Positions 35,067 through 45,842 of a DNA stretch of 64,000 bases are shown piece by piece (within the stretch, counting starts at the first letter, position 1; each line of letters begins with the position of its first letter). Source of the stretch: Acanthamoeba castellanii str. Neff (taxonomy: Eukaryota > Discosea > Longamoebia > Acanthamoebidae); NCBI RefSeq assembly GCF_000313135.1, contig NW_004457343.1, positions 407,321 through 471,320 of the forward strand. Reading direction: 5' to 3'. The notes beneath the pieces were generated by a model. That model was not told the DNA's origin. It was given only the letters and a program-made list of their open reading frames with translations, and made no database searches. A program made the translations under genes and the position numbers.

Positions 35067-38000
35067 ATGGAAAAGATGGAGGAGGACAGGGAAGGCGTGG
35101 GAGGCGCCTCGTCATCTTCGCTTCTCTACAACCCGTTTGCAGGCGTGGTGTCGGCCACCAAATCTCTGTTGGGCGTGCGTGACAGCGAAGACGAGAAAAA
35201 GCGAAATGATGGCGAAAAAGTGGCTCTTGTGGCGTCGATCCCCGAAATCGAGCATCACCATCACGATCAACAACAAATCGACGACAAGCGGCAACGAGGG
35301 CGTATGGGGCACGTCAAGGAAAGCAGCTTCGACGAGCAGCCCGAGCTCATCACAGTCGATCTCGACGCGCTGCCCGCCGCGGTGGTCTTCGGGCCGCGTG
35401 GGCACGTGCACACCGTGGGCAGCAACATCAGCAGCGGCCGGGCCGAGCTGCGGCGGCTCAAGGAGGAGCTCGCCGTGCTGTCCGCGGCGGATGGCGACGG
35501 CTGTTCGCGCCACCGCTCTCGCGACGATCCCGACGATGACGATGACGATGACGACGAACAAGAAGAGGAAGAAGATTTGAATGCTGATCGCCAACGTACG
35601 TTGTGTGTGTGTGTGCGTGTTGTGCGTGTTGTGCGTGCGTGCGCGTGTGGTGGAAAGGTCGTTCCTCGGGTTCACGGTGGCGTCGTGTGAGTGCAGTTGC
35701 GGTGACCACGCAGTCGTGGGCCATCTTCGAGACGGCCAAGGCGTGGTTGCCCACCATCAACGTGCAGGCGGCGTTGTCGTCAGTCGGCTCGAGCATCAAA
35801 TATTCCATCATCTCACCGCAGACGTACCTCCACCTCACCTCATCATCACCATCATCTTCTTCTTCTCTATCCAATTGCTCGTCGACGCTCGCTCACACTG
35901 CCCTCACTCAAAAGCGAAGAGACGTTCGGTAAGATCGCAGCCATTGTGTCGCAGTTCTTTGCCGACGTGGAGGTGAGCTACTCCGAACTCATCATGGGCC
36001 TCATGCTGCTCAGCAGTACGTGCCGCCCCGCTCCGCGGCCCTGCTCCCCTCTCCCCCAACGTGCCACGTCGCTCACCCAACATCGTGCACGTTCTGCAGT
36101 CTGTCAGCGCAAGCTGCGGGAGACGATCCGCACCGATATCCCGGTCACGCGCGTACGGAGGCCGCCGCCCCCTCCTTCTCTTGGGCTCACACGCACAACG
36201 GTCAATTCATTGTGATTGATTGACAATCGGTTCAATTTCAATTCGCCATACAGGCGGCGCTGGAGGATGGCTACTACTACATGCGCTTCGCCGCCGCGGT
36301 CTACGGCTGGCAACTCATTTACGGATACAATTTTGAGGTACGACACGACACGACACGACCAACGACACGACCAACGACACGTTCCGAGTGCGGCGTCAGC
36401 TTGGCGTGAGTTGTCTGACCGATGATCGACGATAGGGTAAGACCAATGGCCTGTTCAAGGGCCTCATATCGGGCGACTCGGTGAATCCCCAGATCGTGGC
36501 GGCCAAGACGGGCATCGACGAGGCGGACCTCATCACGACGCAGTGGGACTCGAAGGACTTCAACCCCGGCCACTACATGGCCTACGACCACTCGCGCAAG
36601 ACCGTCGTCATCGCCATCCGCGGCACGTTCCACCTCCGAGACGCGCTCACCGATCTGGTGGCCAGCTACGAGCCCTTCGAAGACGGCGTTGCGCACTGGT
36701 GCGTGCTTCGCATTCCTTTCCTTTGCGTGTCGTGCGTGTCACTGTGGCGCGTGTTGTGTTCACCGATTCACTTTTTCACTTTTCTTCTTCGATTTCCAGT
36801 GGCATCCTGCACACGGCGCAGAAGAAGCTGGAGTTGTTGGAGCCCTTCTTGATCGAGGCCCTTCGCGCTCACCCCGACTACGGCCTCGTCATCGTGGGCC
36901 ATTCACTCGGCGCCGGCGCCGCCTCGCTCCTCACCATCCTCCTCCACAACAGTGCGCACCGCTTGACTGTTAACCATTTTTTATTATTTGTTTGTTTATT
37001 TATTTATATTTGTATATTCTTTTATTGTCCATATTGTAATTATTATATATTGGGCTGCGCAGAGTATCCGGACCTTCACATCAGGTGTCATGCGTACGCC
37101 ACACCGTGCGTAGTCTCGCTCGACCTCGCGAAGAAGTACCGCCACCTGATCACCTCCTATGTGATGGGTACGCGCCTCCCTCTTTCCGATTCCGGGGCCG
37201 GTGCCCGTGTGCGCTTCTTTCCCAATTTACCTTTGTTGTGGTCGCCGTGTCGGTGGCAGGCGACGATTTGGTGCCGCGCCTGTCGTACGGTTCGATGGAG
37301 GAGCTCAAGGGCAACATCCTCATCGTACTCGCCCAAGAAAAGGGCACCGTGTCGCGCATGTTCAAGCTCTTTGCCGCCGGCAATGCCCTGGGTGCGCGCT
37401 CCGCCGCGTGATCGCCGCTCCCTCCCCTCAATCAAAGAGACTGGCTCTGGCTCATGCGCGCGTGTATGTGCGTCGCTTCAGGCAATGCGGCAACGAAGAA
37501 GCTGGAGAAGCTGCTCAAGTGCAACGCCACACTCGACATCGAAGAGCTTCAGCAGAAGCGAAAGATGCTCGTGCTCCCCGAGAAGCTCTGGCCGCCCGGT
37601 ACCTTCACCGCTCACGCACCATCGCACGCATCGCCGCACACGCTTACGTTTTGACGAATCGTCGTCACGCCATGGCACACCAATCTTCAATCACACAGGG
37701 GTGGTCTACCACATGTACATGCTGCCCAAGAAGACCTGGAGCAACGAGGCCCGAGAGCGGCAGCGTAAGCAGGAGCAGGACGACGAACAGAAGAGCCATC
37801 GAACGCCCGAGGAGGCCATCATGGGTACAAGCACCACCACCACCCTGTGGACGTCGTCTCGCGGTGACTTGAGTGAACACTTGGCTGATGAGCGCATTCG
37901 TCGCCCCTGTCGCCACATGTGGCGTGTGCGACGTATGCAGAGATGATCATGCAAAACGAGCAGCAGCACAAGCGACGCCAGCACAGCATGGACGGCGACT

Positions 38001-38716
38001 TCCCGCAGGCCGCCGGGGCCAGGGACGATGACGGCGATGATGAGCACCGTCGGCTCGTCCACGAGTTTGATGCCGAGCGAGCCCAGCGCGAGGCCAAACC
38101 GAAGCAAGCCGAGCAGCAGCAGCAGCAGCAGCACGAAAAGGTGGAGGGGGAGAGCGGTGAGCAGGTGGGCAAGTGGAGCGACGAGGAGGGCAAGGGCAAG
38201 GAGAAGAAGGACGAGCTGCCGCCGCGCAAGACGGCCAGGCGGGCGGGGCAGAAGCGCTACGCCATCGAGGAGTCGGCGCCGTCGCTCTTCTCGGAGATCA
38301 TCGTCTCGGGCAAGATGTTCAGCGACCACTTCCCCGACGTCTACGAGAACGTGCTCAAGGCGCTCGTCGACGAGCTCGAGGAGGAGGACGAGGAGGAGGC
38401 GCGCGGCGGAGCCCAGAGGTCGCCGTCGTCGATCGGCGTCGAGCGCGACGACAACGTTGGGGGCAGCTCCGAGGAGGTGCAGCTCAAGAAGGCCGACCTC
38501 ATGCGCGAGTACGCGGAGGGCAAGTCCATCCTGCGAAAGGAGGCCGCCACCACCAACGTCGAACACGACGACCAACCCGAAGAGGGCGTGATGATGAACG
38601 AAGAAGACCAGGAGAAAGCGCCGCAGGAGCAGCGAGAGAAGAAGGATGAAGAAGATGAAGATGAAGATGGTGATAATGGTAGTGGCGATGGTGTACCAAG
38701 GCCTCTCCGCGACTGA
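35067..38716 (+). CDS. Lipase class 3, similar to sn-1-specific diacylglycerol lipase
   Basis: Alpha/beta-hydrolase expected to release the sn-1 acyl chain from diacylglycerol. An acidic N-terminal region (to about 35580) precedes DGYYYMRFAAAVYGWQLIYG (about 36260) and HYMAYDHSRKTVVIAIRGTF followed by HLRDALTDLVASYEP (36570-36680). The nucleophile is Ser in VIVGHSLGAGAASLL (about 36890), the acid is Asp in GDDLVPRLSYGSMEEL (about 37260), and the His is probably in GVVYHMYMLPKKTW (about 37700). RCHAYATPCVVSLDLAKKY lies between. These blocks match the DAGL family. No cluster of N-terminal membrane spans is seen, unlike animal DAGL alpha and beta. The C-terminal exon (37938-38716) is long, charged and Gln/Glu-rich, with FSDHFPDVYENVLKALVDEL near 38320. 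About twelve exons. Confidence 0.85.
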
Positions 38717-38936
38717 GGCATGGAATGTATGGAATGTACATAAATGTGAAGAGGACAGATATGGTAAGGGCAGGCAAGTGCATTCCTCGCCCACTTGCAG
38801 GTGCTTGGTGTGTCGATGCTTTGTGCTCCGAGCTCTGTAGGTGGCGAGTAGAAGCGACAGCGTAGAAGAGGAAGAGGAGGCCACGATCGTGCATGAGAGA
38901 GGTTGTGCAGAAGCTCTGACGAGAAGACAAGAGAGG

Positions 38937-39538
38937 ATGAAGGGGAACAAGGCTGGCTCGACGTTGGTGGAGAAGAAGAAGGGATCTTCAACCTCGTCTT
39001 ATGCTTCCATATCTTCGAGCCCGCAGGCCAAGAAGAGGCACGCACCTTCTCCCAACCGCAACAGCCCTGCTGCCAAGGAGAAGTTCACCGTCGGTTCACC
39101 TCCGCCCAAGGTTCGTCTCGCTACTTGACCACACTTCCGTTCAGAACATGGACGCTTAACTGTGGGCTAGTCTTTGCAGAAGAGGAAACTCGACAAGTTG
39201 CACGTGGTGCAGAGGCTGGGCAGCAAGAGCCTGAAGAGGTACCAACGCTACTACAAGGTTCGTTACCTCCTCCGACTTGACAGCCTCTTTCGGTAGAAGA
39301 GGGCCATAACAGCTCGTTACCTCTTCTGCTGCAGCTGAAGCCGAAGCACGACATCACGGTGTTGCCAGAGATCGCGAGCCACTTCGATGGACTCCACGTG
39401 GACGAGAAGGAGGTCATCACCCGCTTTCTCCAGACCCTCAAGCAACTCAACCGCGAGAAGAGAAGGGTAAGCAGGCAGTCTCTCGAAGTGAAGGTCGAAC
39501 AGCGCAAGTGCTCGTCAAAGCACGAAGGTAGGTGCTGA
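38937..39538 (+). CDS. SAP30-like Sin3-binding protein
   Basis: Small protein expected to bridge Sin3 to histone deacetylase. After a Ser/Lys-rich leader (first in-frame ATG at 38937) an exon gives LHVVQRLGSKSLKRYQRYYK (39199-39257), and the next continues LKPKHDITVLPEIASHFDGL and HVDEKEVITRFLQTLKQLNR (39334-39450). The order L...SLKRYxRxYKL, LPE..xHF and VxEKExIxxFL matches the Sin3-interacting domain of SAP30. The 3' end is uncertain: reading through gives a stop at 39538, but a GTAAGC donor after REKRR near 39470 could send splicing to exons further right. The gene lies 220 bases after the lipase stop on the same strand. Confidence 0.62.
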
Positions 39539-39887
39539 ATGAATACACGTTGGGTCCCACTCGCCCACCTCAGTGGTAGTCGCGAGGTACAAAGGGAGGC
39601 GAAGACGTGGGCGACGAGGCGATGGCTGGCGGCGGTGAGTAGGAGGGCGGCACGTGCGCGTACTGGGCCACCCCACTCGAACTCGTTCGCAGCATCTGTC
39701 TTCCGCTCAGCACTTGAAGATGAACGCACCACGAAAGAGACGACACGGCAGTTGTCAGCGCCAATCTTGCATCAACTCGAAGAGGATCGCGTACCTTGAT
39801 CGGCTCCTCTCGGCTCCTCGTATCGCTGGTACGATGCTTGCGGCATAGCGGTGGGCGAGGCTGGTGTGCGAGAGAGGGTGAGCAAGA
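39539..39887. other. Intergenic or possible extra 3' exon of the SAP30-like gene
   Basis: About 350 bases between convergent stops. A plus-strand open stretch at 39585-39640 (reading VQREAKTWATRRWLAA before a GTGAGT) could be an additional exon of the SAP30-like gene. Otherwise nothing recognisable is present. Confidence 0.3.
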
Positions 39888-41741
39888 TCACGGGGTAAGA
39901 GGTGCGACGAGAGAACGGGTACAGGTGATCTCTGGTCGCTGGTAGTTGTGCATGGCGGGGTAGTGGTTTCGTCGCGTGTTGGGTTGTGGTGGCTGAGCCC
40001 AGTTGAACAGTTGTTCCTGGCGTTCACCAAACAGAACATCAACATGACGCTCGGTCGCACACGGCACGATACGATGACACGCACCGCACGCGCACGCGCA
40101 CGCACACCACAAGGTGGGCGCCAGTACCTCGATTATTCGACTCTTCACGCTCTGCACGGCTTCGTCGAGGGCCACCTTCACCTTGTCCACGATCTCGCGC
40201 TGCATGGGCAGCGGTGGCGACGACGACGAAGGCAAGAGGCCCAGCTCAATACCGTGGCCGTGTCGCGACGGTACGCCCGACGACGACACTCCCAGCGTGC
40301 CCAACGCGTCGCCCGAGTTGAAGAGCGACTTGCGCGTGGGCACGGCCGACGAAGAGCCCGATGGCGTCGACGACGAAGATGAAGACGACGATGTGGAGAC
40401 AGACGAGTGGATGTGCTGACCAGAGTACACCAGCGTGGCGCGCTTGTAGGGACTGAGGCACACCTTGGGCGCCTCTCTGGGCGTCGGACTCATCGTAATA
40501 TCGCCAGCCAGGCCGCCGACCCCGACGCCGCCGCCGCTGCCCAGGAGCTCGTCGCGCTGGTAGGGATAGGGCGACGGCGCCGTGTTGCGGTTGGGCGTGG
40601 CCGCCGACAGCCCCATGGGCGGGAGCGACGTGAAGTCGTCGTCGTCCTGCGGCGGCGACAGCAGCGCATGTCGGTTGCGGTGGAACTTGAGCACAATGTC
40701 CTTTAGCTGGCCGCGCTCGGCCTCGCTGCGGGCCAGATCGTCGTCATCGTCGCCGTCGCCTTCGCCTTCGTTGACATCACCGCCGCTCCGGCCGGTGTTG
40801 AAGTCTGGTGAGTGCTGCAGTTGCGGATGCATGTCCACTCTGCTGTGGCGATGATGCTCAACGTTGTTGGTGGCGGCGCTGCTGCGCTCGGCGGGCGGCG
40901 ACTGGGAGTGATCGTCGAGCAGCTGCTTCTTGATGTGCGGCTGAGGCGAGAGGATCGAGCTCGAAGAGACGGCGACGTTGTCCCGTTGGCCAGTGTGTTG
41001 TGGATGTGGGGGTGCTGGCTGGGGAGCAGGGATGTGGAGGAACGCGTCGAGGCCGTCATCGCTCAGTCGCGGCTGTAGCTGGCGAGACATGCCATCCTCG
41101 GCGAAGCTGTGGTCGACGGGCTTGAACAGGCCCTCGTCAGCTGCCTCGACCAGCAGCGAACGGATGAATGAGCTCCTGCACGTGGACCCGTGGTGTCAGT
41201 ACGACACGTGACCGTCGCGGTGCGACACGACACGACACGCGCAACAAGCGCACCAGGCGCAACACAGACACAGCATGGCAGATGACCTTACCTTTGCTGG
41301 AACTCTTGGAGCAGCTCGTAGGACGACTTGGGGAGGTGGCTCAACTCGGGCACCCTACACACGTACACAGCACATGAGCGCCAGCCAACAGCAAAGCGCG
41401 TGGAGGGGTGTGCGGTACTCGAAAGGAAAGAAGCCCTCTACGTGGAGGGTCTCCCCGGTAGTTTCATCGTTGGATAGGTGGAAGCCGTTCACGCGTGCAT
41501 CCGGCTGTATTGAATTGATTTGCGCTACGCTTCCATCTTGTTGGAGATGGACCGTGATCCAGGCGCGTTGCAGCACCTGGGGCGCCAGCTCCTCGCCCTG
41601 GTAAACAAACTGGACGTTGGGCAGAAGGACCTTTCCCGTCGTCACGTCGTGCAGCACCACATTGCTCAAGATGGGTCCCATGCGAAGCGCTTCCGTCTCT
41701 TCCATTTGCAAGTGCAGCGTGGAATAATCTCTTTTTTTCAT
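39888..41741 (-). CDS. Unrecognised protein with a compact N-terminal domain and a long Ser/Pro-rich region
   Basis: Begins MKKRDYSTLHLQMEETEALR at 41741. The first ~130 residues look like a folded beta-rich domain (PILSNVVLHDVTTGKVLLPN, FVYQGEELAPQVLQRAWITV and INSIQPDARVNGFHLSNDET). A short exon LPKSSYELLQEFQQRSSFIR (about 41290, then 41170) leads to a large exon encoding ~330 residues of low-complexity Ser, Pro, His, Asp and Gly-rich sequence. Within this is a helical segment REIVDKVKVALDEAVQSVKS (about 40150-40215). The last exon reads ERHVDVLFGERQEQLFNWAQ and ends SLVAPLTP. No catalytic motif or membrane span was found. It shares a 178-base divergent promoter with NUP58. Its function is unknown. 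Confidence 0.6.
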
Positions 41742-41919
41742 ATTGGCGAACTATTTCTTCATTTTTCCTTTTTGTTTAGCTTGGTAGCGATAAAAGCGCG
41801 GGAAGGCTTTGCAGACACATTTCGGATCGAACGAAGGATTGGCTGATTTAGCTGTCAATTGGGTTCGAATTGCTGGAGGCCTTGGTCGATTGCATAGATA
41901 AGAACGAAAAAGAAAGAAA

Positions 41920-43604
41920 ATGAGCTTCAATTGGGGCTCCCTATCAACGCCGACCACGGCGTCTACGCCGACCCTGTCATTTAACACGGGTGCTGCCACA
42001 AGTTCCGCTCCTGTCGGCGCTCTCTTCCAGACACCGGCAGCTGGCACAGGCACATCTACAGGCACCGAGCAGCCGAAAACAGTTGACATGGTCCACACAG
42101 TTCGAAGATCTTCCTCCCGTTATGCAGCAGGATCTGACCAAGATTCAGTACCTCCCTCCATCTGCAAGCTTTTGCCCTTTCGCCAGCACAGGCCCTGATC
42201 TATTATTCATTCTCTTGCAACGAAAGGACAAGGATCTTGGAGGAGAAGATGAGAAGTGATGAGATCGCTCAGCACTCCTTCGATGCCCTCCCCAAAGTCA
42301 AAAGCGAGGTCGAAGTAGCGACCGAGGTGCCTCCGCCTTCCTTCTCGCTCTTCGTATGGTGCCCCTCTGTCCAAGCGGCCCACTAAGCGTCGTGCTCGGT
42401 TGTGTGACTACATTCAGCGGCTGAATGCACTGTACAACACGCTTCAAGGTGACATGGAGACGGTGGCTGAGATCAGAAGCAACATCACCAAGGAGCTTAA
42501 GAACGCAGAGGTGGCCGTACGCTACACCGAGCGACTCGCGGCCAATGTGCCTCTCATCTCGCAGCAGAACCTCGTCCTGCCCCCACAGTACAGTACCCGC
42601 TTTTCTTTGTCGATTGAGCTTGAGAGTGTTGGTGTTTCCCTAACCGTAACCGCTCGTTGTACGACCTCGCGTGCGCAGGTACTTCCGTGAACTCCTCGGC
42701 ACGTTCGAGAAGAGGATGGAGCAGTATCGACATGTCCTTCATGAGATTCTGCAACTCAGGGAGAACGAGCCCAAGACCTACACACCCCAGAGTACGTACT
42801 CCACACGCCTCACGCCTCACGCCTCTTGAACCGGCCGTGTCTTGCCTCCTCACACACGCGCTACTTGGTTGGCACTGTGATCTCTCCAGTGCTGCAGGAC
42901 ATCTTGCGCCATCAGTACGAAGCGTTCATGGCGGCTGCGGCGCGAGTGGCCGATCTGCACGAGGCCACCGAGGCGTCCAAGGAGCAATACGTCGCCCTGC
43001 GCAATCAGGCCACCGGCGGCAACGAGACCGTGGAGGACCTCTTCGAAAAGGAGGAGAAGAGACGACAGCGACAAAAGGCCAAACGTACGCCATACCTCCC
43101 CCTCACCAAGCCCGGACCTTCGTTCTCGTGAGGGCTAACCACCCAACCCCACTTCAAGTGATGCCACTGGCGACCCCCGCTGCCTCTGCGCCGGCCCCCG
43201 CCGGAGCGTCCACCCCGGCCGGCGCCGCGACGCCGTCTGCTGGCGGTGGTCTATGGCCTTCCACGGGAGCGACGCCCACGAGCGGCACGGGCGCCGCGGC
43301 GTCGACGCCCTTCAGCTTCAACATGGGCTCGGCCTTCACGCCAGCAACCACGCCATCGACGCCGGCCGCGGCCACGACCACCTCCTTCCCGAGCTTCGGC
43401 GCGGCGGCCACCACCCCAACCGCCTCGACGCCCGCCTCCCTCACCTCCTCCCTCTTCGGGTCGTCGCAGACCAGCAGCGCCGGCGGGCTGGGCTTCTCAA
43501 CGGCCGGCACTGCCCTCAGCTTCCCCACCACGCCCACCGCGACGCGGCCCTCGTCTTCCGGCGGCGGCCGACCCACCACCGGCCGCAAGGGCAAAGGCAA
43601 GTAG
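41920..43604 (+). CDS. NUP58: Nucleoporin Nup58 (Nup62-complex FG nucleoporin)
   Basis: FG nucleoporin of the central-channel Nup62-Nup58-Nup54 complex. The N terminus is Thr/Ser/Gly-rich with FNWGS and SFNTG motifs. The coiled-coil part includes QFEDLPPVMQQDLTKIQYLP (about 42098), LYNTLQGDMETVAEIRSNIT (about 42430), YFRELLGTFEKRMEQYRHVL (about 42680) and VLQDILRHQYEAFMAAAARV with DLHEATEASKEQYVALRNQ (about 42890-43010). The order and text resemble vertebrate NUP58/45 around its Q-Y-R-x-x-I-E-E helix and K-E-Q-Y-L motif. The last exon is a Thr/Ala/Pro/Ser-rich FG-type tail with TPFSFNMGSAF and SLFGSS, ending GRKGKGK. Six to eight exons; the 5' exon boundaries near 42095-42410 are approximate. 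Confidence 0.8.
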
Positions 43605-44020
43605 GCGCTAAGTAACCACGTCATTCGCTTGGCGCGAACGCCAGACTACAATGAAGGAGAAGACTCTTCCGCCACGATCGATCAGTCACATCTTCTTGCG
43701 TTTCGTTTCGAGAGAAGCTGGAGCGGAGCCTTTGCTCCGTTTATTCAGCTTGCGCGTTGGTTGATCAAGTCTAAGAAGCGAAGAAGGAGAAGAAGTACTG
43801 TACAGGAGGACAACCCCCCAGCCGGGCAAGAGAGGAGCTCCCTCTGGCCCAAGCCGGAGGCGCTGAAGCCCGGGGCGTTGTGCGATGTTTATACGTTGGT
43901 AGGTGTACACGTGAGGATAGAGCAGGCGTCCTCTTGTTCGGTAAGGTGGTGATGATGATGATGATGATGATGTCGACGAGGCGATGATGATGATGACGAG
44001 CCAGCGGCAGCAGCCGAGGC
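43605..44020. other. 3' flanks of NUP58 and Ras (convergent), with a GAT microsatellite
   Basis: About 416 bases between convergent stop codons. The Ras-proximal side holds a GAT repeat (about 43948-43998) that would lie in its 3' untranslated region. No coding sequence or RNA gene is supported. Confidence 0.45.
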
Positions 44021-45121
44021 TTAGAAGAGGCTGCAGCCCTTCTTCTTGCCGCCGGAGAGGCCGGAGCCGGTCTTGCCGCCGGGGCCGGGGCCGCCGGTGG
44101 ACTGCTTCCTGAAGCGCCTGATCTCGCGCACGAGCTGGTCGAAGGCCTCGTCGATGTTCTGGTGGTTCTTGGCGCTGGCCTCGAAGAAGGGGATGTTGAA
44201 GTTCGCGGCCTGGTCCTCGCCCTCCTTCTTGGACACCTCCCTCTCGGTCTCAAGATCACTGTTCGGAGTCAAAAAAACATATTAAAAACTGTTTATAAAA
44301 AGAACGAAAACGAAAGCGGCACAGGAAGTAGAGAAGGGGAGGGAAGAAAGAAGGGTGGTGGTGGAGTGACATGGTACCTCTTGTTGCCCATGAGGACCAT
44401 GGGTACGGCGGCCTTGTCCTTGATTCTGAGGATCTTGTCTCGTAGCCGAGAGATTTCCATGAAGCTCTTCTTGTTCGTTATGGCGTAGATCATGAGGAAA
44501 CCTTCTCCCGTTCGGAACCACTGGTCCTGCATCGACTCGTACTCCTCCTGACCAGCAGTGTCCAGAATGTCCTGTGAAGAAGAAGTGGAGGTTCAACACT
44601 TGCTCTTCTTCACTTCGGAGTTAAAATATGGAGTAGTGGATGCTTACCAGCATGGAGACCTCGCCATCTACAGCAACCTGCTTGCGGTGCGAGTCCTCGA
44701 TAGTAGGATCTGGAGAGCGAAGAGAAGGAGAAGATGGGGAAGGTGAGAAGAAAGAAGAAGAAGCCCAGCTTACCAAAAGCCAGGTGGCGGTGCATTCCCT
44801 CCGCAGCACAATTATTATAACGACGGAAATTGCGTCGACAATAATGTAGATCACAAGAAGAACGAAAGAGTACGACCGTGCAGCACGGAGGGGGGGAGCG
44901 GGCAACGTGGAATAGAGAGCAATGAAGAGGAGAGAAGAAAATGAAGAACGAAGCGACGAAGATAAAAGAACGAAACGAAAGGCCAAGTGATAAGTTTGAA
45001 GTGAAGAGGAGAGAAGAAGCTTACCGTAGTCGGAGATCCAGATGTTGGACACGTAAGTGATGGTCGAAGCGGACTTGCCCACGCCACCGACGCCCACCAA
45101 CACAACCTTAAGTTCGCCCAT
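44021..45121 (-). CDS. Ras-family small GTPase
   Basis: Four exons encode a ~190-residue Ras. P-loop [12 protein letters not shown] (about 45090), effector region [12 protein letters not shown] split by a large intron (about 44716-45020), switch [21 protein letters not shown] (about 44530-44575), base recognition VLMGNKRDLE split by an intron (about 44270-44380), and [18 protein letters not shown] (about 44150). The hypervariable tail is [19 protein letters not shown]; the CSLF CAAX box with terminal Phe predicts prenylation, probably by geranylgeranyltransferase I. All nucleotide-binding motifs are intact, so it should be an active signalling switch at membranes. Effector sequence identical to Ras through PTIED suggests Ras rather than Rab or Rho. 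Confidence 0.94.
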
Positions 45122-45842
45122 GTTCGTTGTGGATGTTTCTATCTATCTAAAACCTCTCTTTAGATGTTACGACCTGGGTCGCGAATTGAAGATGGAGAGA
45201 AGAAGATGGAGCGCTGTGATGCGTTTGCAGTCTCTGTCGGCGGCGAAGAAAAAAGAGTCACACTGCCCCAAGCCGGCATAAATGGCTGGCGATGCTCGGT
45301 TCCGCGGCGATGGTGGTCCTTCTCGAAATTTCCATAAGCGAAGCGAGATAGGCCGGCGCTATATTTAGACGACCAATGGGCATGATCGATAGGTGAAAAT
45401 ACGGAGTTAAAAGAGCGAATGGTGTGGGTCAACGCCCCGATTGGGTGGTCTTCGCCCATCTGATTGGGTGCAGCAACCCTTATCACCGCGAATGAAGGCA
45501 ACGAGGCATTTGCACAGGGCGACACCGCACGCTTTTTGCCGCACAGCACGACACGCACCAAAGTAACACACGGTGTCACGCAGCACACGCCGCAACAGCG
45601 TGTGTTGTGCGCGTGTTGTCCCCAGCGGCTTTCTGTGCTGTCCACGCTCGGGCGAATCGCCAGCCGAGCACACCCACAAACTCCACAAACGTCACCCACC
45701 GACACCCAGTTGCCGCGCCACCACAGGAAAGGAGCTCTTTCGGTGGTGCTGTTGTCACGCCATCACACTGTTGTTACTTTGGTGCCGCGGTCATGGCCGA
45801 CGTTGTCTCGTCCGCTCGAGCGTCGCCGAAGCGCTTTCAGGG
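45122..45842. other. Intergenic stretch upstream of Ras and downstream of RABL3
   Basis: About 720 bases between two minus-strand genes. It should hold the Ras promoter and the RABL3 3' region. Visible items are CGGAGTTAAAA at 45402-45412 (also seen at 18514 and 44616) and several short open frames on both strands with no family resemblance. No tRNA or other RNA gene was recognised. Confidence 0.4.

Noticed and set aside
37706..39045. Minus-strand ORFs of 414 and 234 residues
   Set aside because: Antisense of the charged lipase C-terminal exon (GAG/AAG read as Leu/Ser-rich) and of the SAP30-like leader.
43154..43624. Minus-strand Val/Ala/Gly-rich ORF over the NUP58 tail
   Set aside because: Antisense of the Thr/Ala/Pro-rich FG tail; composition only.
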